Shown one piece after another: positions 53,401-62,400 of a stretch of DNA of 64,000 nucleotides (within the stretch, counting starts at the first letter, position 1; each line of letters begins with the position of its first letter). Below the pieces are notes generated by a model. It was not told the DNA's origin, made no database searches, and was given only the letters and a program-made list of their open reading frames with translations. The DNA lies in the NCBI GenBank assembly GCA_963556195.1, contig OY744517.1, forward strand, positions 147,984,882-148,048,881. Direction: 5' to 3'. Source of the stretch: Sepiola atlantica. Lineage: Eukaryota; Mollusca; Cephalopoda; Sepiida; Sepiolidae. The translations under genes and the position numbers were made by a program.

Positions 53401-56400
53401 ATATGCCGTAAAACAAAACTATCAAACCAAAAACGATGATTAAACATTTGAAGATATAAAGAACTTGAAGCATAAAAACTTTTACTATAATGACCAGATT
53501 CGGCATTAAATAACCCAAAAAGGGTTGATATGCCGTAAAACAAAACTACCAAACCATACCTACCGAATCTTTCATAAGTATATTAACATCAAAACCTTTC
53601 AGTCTTACTTAAATATAATGATACAGTATATATAGTATTCTTTAAACTCCGTCAAACAAAACACATTTATTTTCTTTTTAAGTTTCTAATAAATTAATAT
53701 TCTGTAATATACATTTATAATTGGTATTGTCAAATTTTATTATATATTTATCATATTTTCCTTGATAGTAATATTATAATTACAATTAATTAAAGAGATT
53801 TTATAAAAAAGATAGGTTTTTAAACATTCACTTTCAAGGGAGATAATTACATGAAAACTTCTGGCGCTGATGTTAATAGAACAGATACTACACGTTGATC
53901 TTAGCCAAAAAGCAATTAAAAAAAAAATTATTTTGTGACTAGACATTTTTAAATGAATGAAAAAAAAACTTGATTTAATCAGAATTCATACGTGTAGTAT
54001 CGGTTGTGTTTTCATAAGAATGTCCTCCCATGAATTACCTCCTCCGTTTTTAATGGGATATGGGAGAATCCTCCCATGTATTATATCCTCTTTTATATTT
54101 AAAACTTTTAAAATTACTAAATAGTTAAAATTAAAAACTTAATAACGAAAGACATTTCCATTCGGCATCCAATTGTACTATAGGGCTTGTTTGAATATCT
54201 CGCTTATTTCGTTTGATTTTTTGCACACATTTTGGATGAAATTTATTAATTAGTCTAAAATTGTATTTTTTATCCCAAAATAAAATTCTAATTTATTTTA
54301 AAGACTTGAAAATCGAAATTTAATGCAATGCCTTAATCGCTGGCGGCAATGTTTAAATTTACTCTTATTTTCTTTCGCACTTGACATCTATTGACTTAAT
54401 TTTATTTATAAAAATATTGTGGCGTCTGTGTTTGAACTTGATACCCATAAATAAGGTACTTTACTTTTATTTTATTTATAATAATAATATGCTTATCATT
54501 TTAATAGTCCGAAGCAATTTATTTTGCTTTAACTACGTATTGTGTGTAGTTTTATCACAATTATATAATACTCCAAGCCTAGCAAAAATATGCGACCAGA
54601 GGGAACATATATTTGCTAGTATGTTAAACTAAGAAAAATATTTTCCATTTTAAAGTGGACATTCAGGTGCAATTTTAGTTAAAGGGCGATGCAGTTAATT
54701 ATTTTCATGTAAAAGCATTATTTTGTACTTACTCAGTCATATTTTATCTCTCACGGCACGAAAAAGAATTTTAAAATATCAAGCAGAACTTTAATTAGAA
54801 CGATTTTTCCATTTCCATAAGGGCGATATAAAACGTCGAGTCGCTGACATTTTCGGAGTGGCCGGTTAGCTAACTAAGGGCAGATAATTTGGTCGCTGTT
54901 ACCATGTAAATATGAAAAAAAATGTCAGCGACTCGACGTTTTATATCGCCCTTATGGAAATGGAAAAATCGTTCTAATTAAAGTTCTGCTTGATATTTTT
55001 AAATTCTTTTTCGTGCCGTGAGAGATAAAATATGACTGAGTAAGTACAAAATAATGCTTTTACATGAAAATAATTAACTGCATCGCCCTTTAACTAAAAT
55101 TGCACCGACATTCGATATAGGCAGTAGTTAGTTTATTTTTAATTTTCAAAACTTTTTCTATTGTCAATGGATATTTTTATTCTAAACTAGCAAGGCGACA
55201 TAAATTAGGGAAAAAATAAAGCTAAAATGAAACAATCTGCTTAATATTATAATTTTTAATGTCGAAGTTTATTTTGGTACAAAATTGAAGCAAAAATAAT
55301 TATGCCCAGCGTGAGGTTTGAACTAAAAAAAACTCTGTTTCTAAATATGACGAGCTAACTGATTGACCCATGGTGGCAGGTATGAAATTATGATGCTATT
55401 AAATGCATAAATCAGACTATTTTTTTTTTCATTCCGCCTCTCTTTTTAATTCTCTTTAGAGTCAAAAGTTGGTCAGCCAAAGGCAACGAAAGAAAGTGCC
55501 CCCTTTATCAATGTTGAATATTGAAGAAATTATGCTATTAAAGTAACACCAGGTGATATAGGTAACAGTATTAGGACTTGGGACTGTGCAAATGGTTAGC
55601 TCCTCAGACTTACTCTATGATATTAGTAATCAAAAGAAAAACTGATCAAATCAAATATGAAATTGATTGGAAGTTAAATTTTTGTTTTTAATAAAACAGA
55701 CCAATATTTACCGTACATGACTGATGAAACAGATACATCCTAAGATGAAGTACTGTTGCCACATCTAGAGAGGTGCCGCTTAGAGCACCCTTTCCTGCTT
55801 TGAAAGAGTACAAAACCGACTTCTGAATCTGGCAGGGGATCTCCTCATTCCTACAGCCTCTTTCTCACAGAAGAGAGGTTGCTAGTCTTTCTCCACTCTA
55901 TTATTATTTTCATGGTAGGTGCTCAACTGAGCTCCAATCTATAGTTTCCCCTCCCCCTGTCAAACATTTACAGCAAAAAACTTATCTATCTACAACCACT
56001 GTAAATTATTTTTTTCTTCATCGGTGTACTTAAAAAACGGAACTTTCATGAGCAAAGTTTCATTTCAAGAACTACCTGTCTGTGGAAAACAATACCTTGG
56101 GGCTGCTTCCAAGCTGACTTCAACATGGTTGTTTTCAAGTCCAAAGTTAACAAATTCTTGTTGAGCTGTCCTCTTTCATCAAATTGTGCCCAGTTTCAAC
56201 CATTGTTATAAATCCTCATGGTGTTGTCTCACTGTCCACCTGACAAGCTCATTAATCCTTATCCTCGAGTGGCGTTTAGACCTTGATAAGCAGTGACTCA
56301 TTAATACATAAAAAAAGATTTTTATGTAGCTTGTAGTCAAGGGGGGGGCTAACTGTCTTTACCATTATTTATATAAAGTTAGGTATGTGTATATGCTTAT

Positions 56401-59400
56401 ATATTTGTATGTACAGGATTTACTTCTAAACTAATTAACCAATTATAATGTATTTTGGAACACAGCTGCAAGGTGTAAAGGGTAGTAATGTGGCTTATAT
56501 TTAGTTTAATTTAGTTTCATGCAAAAAGAGTAAAAAGAAGATGGAAGCCCTTCGTGAAAATTCAGATACCTCTGATTTTTATGAAATTTTAATAATAGGT
56601 GTAATGACAAACGAGAACAGTCGTAACTTTAAGAAAGCTGTATTCGGCATAAACTGTCAGTACAATGTTAGTGTTGCTATTTATATGGTTAAGACGAACA
56701 GGAGAGTTCTCCAAAGGGGAGATAATTTAGAATAGGGAAATTATCCGTAATTGTTCATTACAATAGGTATCAATTAATAAATATTTCCCTAAGTCAAATT
56801 TCTTTAGAGTATTTTAAAGTTTTTTTAAGGGGCTTAATATGAGCACAACTTCCCATTTGAAAATACAAATATTTCAGATTTGCATTGAATTTGATCCATA
56901 ATCATTAGACACCAATTAACCAAGATTCCCTGAATTTCAATTTCTTTTTAAAACTCCATAAGCCTAAACCTAAGTTTCAAGCTAGAATTAAAATCATGTA
57001 ATAGATTTTAATCAAAATTAGAATAAAGATTCTAGACATAAGATTTAGTATCATTATATCTTGATTTTAATCTTTGTAAGAGGACATAAAAGTGATGCAA
57101 AACTCTTTTGTTCGTGGGAATTAATTTCACCCATTCTGGACAGGTATTCTTCTCGTTTTATATATAAGAATGTTGCTTTTTTTTTTGTCTCAATGTTTTC
57201 TTGTACTTTGACCTTTTGTCATTTTCTCATTCATTCTTTTGTATGTAAAACCATTTCTTTTCAGATCTCAATGGTATCAAATGAAGTTTCTGATCCTTCT
57301 TTGAGTACAACCTTTGATAATAGCCGACCTTTACATATCAGCAGCAGCATATCAGTAGGAAGACCTTCCAGTTCGAAACCTATTCAAACAATCTCAAGAT
57401 CCAGTGCCATCACCACAGACTTGGAAACTGTCTCCAGCCTGTCCACATCAAAGGCCATGTCCAGCCAAATTTTGATGTCAGGACCATTACAGAACCAACC
57501 ATTAATGACTTCCACACCATCCATTGCACCAACCACCGCAGCCAAAGATCTACAAGTAACGGCAACGGAAGATCAGCTAGAAACACCATTGTCAATGCAA
57601 CCGAAAAATCAATCCTTACGACAGCATCAACAACCTGTAAAATTAATTTTTTAATTGAAAACAGCATTTATGCTTTTTTCTGTTTTTTTTAAAATTTTCT
57701 GTTTATAAGCAACTAGCAAGGCTATCCGGTGTTGCCTGGTGTCCTGGCTAAGAAGATAGAAAATTAAAAGAAAATCTCTTTCTCAATTTCGATTATGTTA
57801 CTTTTTGAACATGCGCTTCCCGCCTCTTTTTCATTCAACTTATAGTTACTGATAGAACGAAAAAAGAAAAAAATCAGCAGCAGTTGAAGGATCATTAGAC
57901 TTAGTTTCAGTGTTATTTTTTTAACATTTAGCAGTAAGAATAAAAGATACTTTTTCTGATCGCCTGTGCACTAATTTGATCTATTATCCCGAGCAAATCA
58001 ATATTAGTCGTTTTTTTACCATAACTAGCTTGGGGGTTATAATGAATCAGAATATGTAACGTAAGTGTATCTAGACAGAAATATGGCTTTTCTTTATATA
58101 ATAGACTAGCTGTACCTACTCGGCATTGCTCGGGATGAAATAAAGTCATTTTAGTTTTTGATATTTATGGTTTGAACATTTTTTTAAATTTATACAGAAA
58201 AAAAAAATTTAATTGTAAGGAAGAAAATATTCTCCAATTAAAAATATGAGTTATTCCCATTGTCGATTTTGATTTTTCAGTCATAATTGAAAAATGTTTC
58301 CATTTTACCAGTTGTACGTTCAGGCCTATATAATTTTTTAAAATAAACTGTACAAAGTACATTATTATAGTGCCAATAACATTGTGCAATAAAAATAATT
58401 GAAAACTTGACTCTTCAGAATCAAAATTTTATATATCAGCTTAAATGTTTCTCCTCGGCCTAACATTCACAGAATGTGGAATAAATACGTAGAAGATACT
58501 GCCAAGTCTGCTGTGAGGAAGGTGATCTCCCTCTACTGGGCTAGAAAACTTCTCACACCTGCCAGTATCCTATATCTCTTACAAAGCCACCATTTGCCTG
58601 TGCATGGAGTATTGCTGCCACATCTGGACTGGTGTACCAACCACTCGGTTCTCCCTTTTGAATAGGGTCCAAAAAAGAATCTCTAATCTATTAGGTCCCA
58701 AACTGTCTACCCATATCCAGACCCTGTCCCATCACCGCAATGTTGCATCCGTGTGCTTGTTTTATAAGTATTTCAACAGAATGTGCTCTGACGAACTTGC
58801 TGCATTTGTGTCACCTCAATGTAAATACTCCAACAAACTCGACAAGCAGCAAAATTACTTCCCTTAACTGTAGAGGTACCCAGATGCCGGAAAGCTTTCT
58901 ACTCTAAAAGCTTCTTTTCTTGAACTGCTTGCCTTTGGAATTCTCTCCCTGTTCCCTTGATTTTACCAACATGTAGCAATTTAAATATAATGTGAACAAA
59001 CATTTTGCTGCACAACTCCCCACATAGGATGCCACTATAAATCTGGACCCTAATTCACATTAACCCCTTCTGTCTCAGTAACAGTGTGCCTTGTTTGAGT
59101 TGAATTGAAGTAAAAAGAAAAAAAGGTCCAACTTTTAAAATCTCACAAGATAACTTTATATAATAGATTACCATTCTATGATAAACTAAGTTGTTTTATC
59201 ATCAAATAATTTTAAAAACTATTTAAAAAACAGACATTAAGAATATTTTTTTTTTTTTAAATTTTTTTACTTCAGTTGTTACGATAATTATTCAAGGATT
59301 TTAAAATTTGAACCAAAGAAAAAAAAGTTTTGTAATATTTCAAGATGAAAGATAATTATTTAAAAAAAAAATTTTTCAAGAGACAAATTATACAGAGATG

Positions 59401-62400
59401 TGAGTTCTTCTCTTTTTAACGAATTTTCTTTTAATCCAGTAGAGGCGCTCATGGATGTGAGTTTTCCGCATTTTAATTAAATCCGCTTTTTTCTTTTAAA
59501 TAAGAAAAAGCTGATTTACCATCTTATGATAGTTCTTTCTGAAAACTTAAAATGTTAATTTTGTCATTACGTCTAAAACTTCAAACAATTCACGAAGAGG
59601 GTAGGAGAGTTAGATGAGTTTTGTTTAATCAAAGAATAACTTGTCTCCTTCCACATGCACACTGTGTCTTTCTCTATATTTTGACTTTCTGAGTTGAAAC
59701 CTATTGGAGCTGTTTACAAAAAACGTTTTTTGTACTGCCTTCTCTCCATACACCCAGGGAGCTATGGCTCTCCAGGTTAAGAAATTCATCTTGATTTCAG
59801 TTTTTTTAATCATTGGCTGTTCACATTCCTAATAGTATTAGAGTAAACAGTAACTTGTGACTGATGCCAGATCAGGCTGTCTGAAGATACAGCTTCCTGA
59901 CCTAAAATGCACCAAAAATTGATGTTATTGTTTTTTTTTCCTTTCCCTTTGCAAAACTCAATCATGTTCTGCAAAGCCAAAAACAAAAACAAAAACAACA
60001 AAGCAACCAAACACTGTGAAAAAGTATTTGAAGATATAAAGAACTTGAAGCATAGAAACTTTTACCAAAATTACCGGATTTGGCATTAAATAACCCGAAA
60101 AGGGGTGATATGCCGTAAAACAAAACAACTAAACTAAACACCATGAATAAATATTTGAAGATTTAAAGAACTTGAAGCATACAAACTTTTGCTAAAATGA
60201 TGGGATTTGGCATTAAATAACCTGGAAAGGGTTGCTATGCTGTCAAACAAAGCAACCAAACCAAACTAGTAATTTGTGCCTGCTTTCTCTAATTCTTAAG
60301 TTACATCATTTTCATAATATTTTATTTACATACTAGAGTATCGATTCCATCAAAAATGGAGAGAAATGTTACATTTGAGACCAAATACGTCTATCATTGA
60401 AGAAATAGAAAAACCTTTTATATCGCAGTAAAATGAATTTCCAATTAAACAATGAACTATTTACATCACATTCATCAAAATTAGCTTCATTTAAATTATC
60501 GTGTGTGTGTGAGAAACTCTTACAAACTTTACATTATCGCATTCAGTGTGACCCTGAATTGGTTATGGTAAAAATATACTATAATAGTTGTATGCTTGGG
60601 GGTTACCAGTGACCAAATTAGTGTAGGTGGGGGTGTCAGAGATACAATATTTGCTAAGCAAATAAGATGTCTATAATTTTTTTTCAACTTAATTCAACAT
60701 TTTTTAAAATAAATAACGGATCAGAAAATAAAACTTTTAATCACTTTGAACAATTTTAAGTATAACGCTTTAATTAAAATGAAAATTTATTGAATTAAAA
60801 AAAAAAATAAAATTGGTTTGTACAATTACTACATTATTTACACCGTCATGAACAACTTGAATTATCGTCTGTTTATTTTTAGCTTAGTCTTTCTTTTTAC
60901 AAGTTTGCATGTGAATGAAAGAGAGATAGAGAAGAGAAGTTGGAAGAAGAGGTGTTATGTGTTGACAAAGGGCAATGAATAGAGAGAGGGGAGGGGTAAA
61001 AGAAAGAAATTGTTCATATTTACTTGCATGATCTATTTTTAATGTGAAAAAAATCCAGCTCCTCAAGAAGAGGATGAGAACAACAGTATCTGTTGTATTT
61101 TAGCATATATTTTATCTGATCAAAGTATATAAGAAATAGCCTTAAGGAAACAAACGTTGAATAACTCGCATTTAGCATAATATATATTAATGATAATAAG
61201 GGTGTCTATTTACTTCTTTCATGTCTCTCTCTTTCTCTCTCTCTCTCATATATATATATATAAGAAAATGTAAGGATAAAATCAATCAGACGGGATGTGA
61301 AAAAATGAAAAGAGGGAAGACTAAAATCTCAAAGTGGCATTTATACATTTCACGCAACTGCTGCAAGGGCTTTTTCAAGAGTAACCAGAAAAGTAAAAAA
61401 AAATAGTAAAATACGAGAAGACTTATAATTTTGGTGGTTGAAGAAAAATGTCATGCAAGTACAAACACATATATGTCAACCCTATATGTGTTTGTACTTG
61501 CATGACATTTTTCTTTATATTATCATCCTGATGAAGTCTTATAAATAAAGACGAAGCGTTGATGTACACATAAAAAAAACATCCCTTTTTGGTTTTCCTT
61601 TTTCATATATATATTTTCATATATATATATTAGACAAACTGTCAAGTGTATTATTAAGATTTTATGAATCTTATTTATTATTGTGTTTTTTGTCCCCATG
61701 CACAATGGATGATGTCATTAATGATGCAAGAACGATAACATCATGAGTTTTAGTAGTATATAGATTATTAATATTGATTAATTTAGATGGAATTTTAATA
61801 ACGTGTTAACAGATTTTTTAATTTTTATAAATTGTTAAAGTATTTTTCCTTAATTTGGTTATATATATATATATATATATATGGTACGTCAATGAAAATT
61901 AATAAGACCTGCAAATGGAAGCAAATCGATATCTTCAGTTGTTCAAAACAAGGAGCAGTTTAGTTAATAAAAACATTTATTTTTCTTCTCTTTCATTCCT
62001 TAAACCAGGCTTTTTATATATATATATATTTATATTAAAAACTTTCATAAAATATTTCTGTCATTATGAAACTTTGCAGACGACCAAACTATATTTTACT
62101 TGTATGATTCCAGCCATTTTATATCCTGTTAATTCCATTCAGATGACATCACCTCGTGCCGCTCCAAGAAAGTTAAAGTTTTCAATGGAGAAAAAAACTA
62201 GCCGTGAAGCGGTTTCTGATTTTGAGCCTCTAGAAAAATCTTTCAATGAACGAGAAAAAGTCTCAGCAGTCAATACGGTTGAAGGTAAATGGAAAAATAT
62301 TTCTCAAACTATTTTATAATGTATCAAATATGTTATGTGTCCTTGATGTTCATTACTCTAAGTTGCATATTACTTGTATGTCAGTTAAAATCAGGATCAA

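Noticed and set aside
53081..53556. CRISPR-like array
   Set aside because: The 127-bp units are identical throughout with no unique spacers, and this is an animal genome; it is a plain tandem repeat.
53992..54005. Second U2-like piece CGTGTAGTATCGG on the plus strand
   Set aside because: Only about 11 bases match and the flanks do not, so chance is sufficient.
54381..54632. 83-codon open frame
   Set aside because: AT-rich hydrophobic composition, no motif, no splice or homology support.
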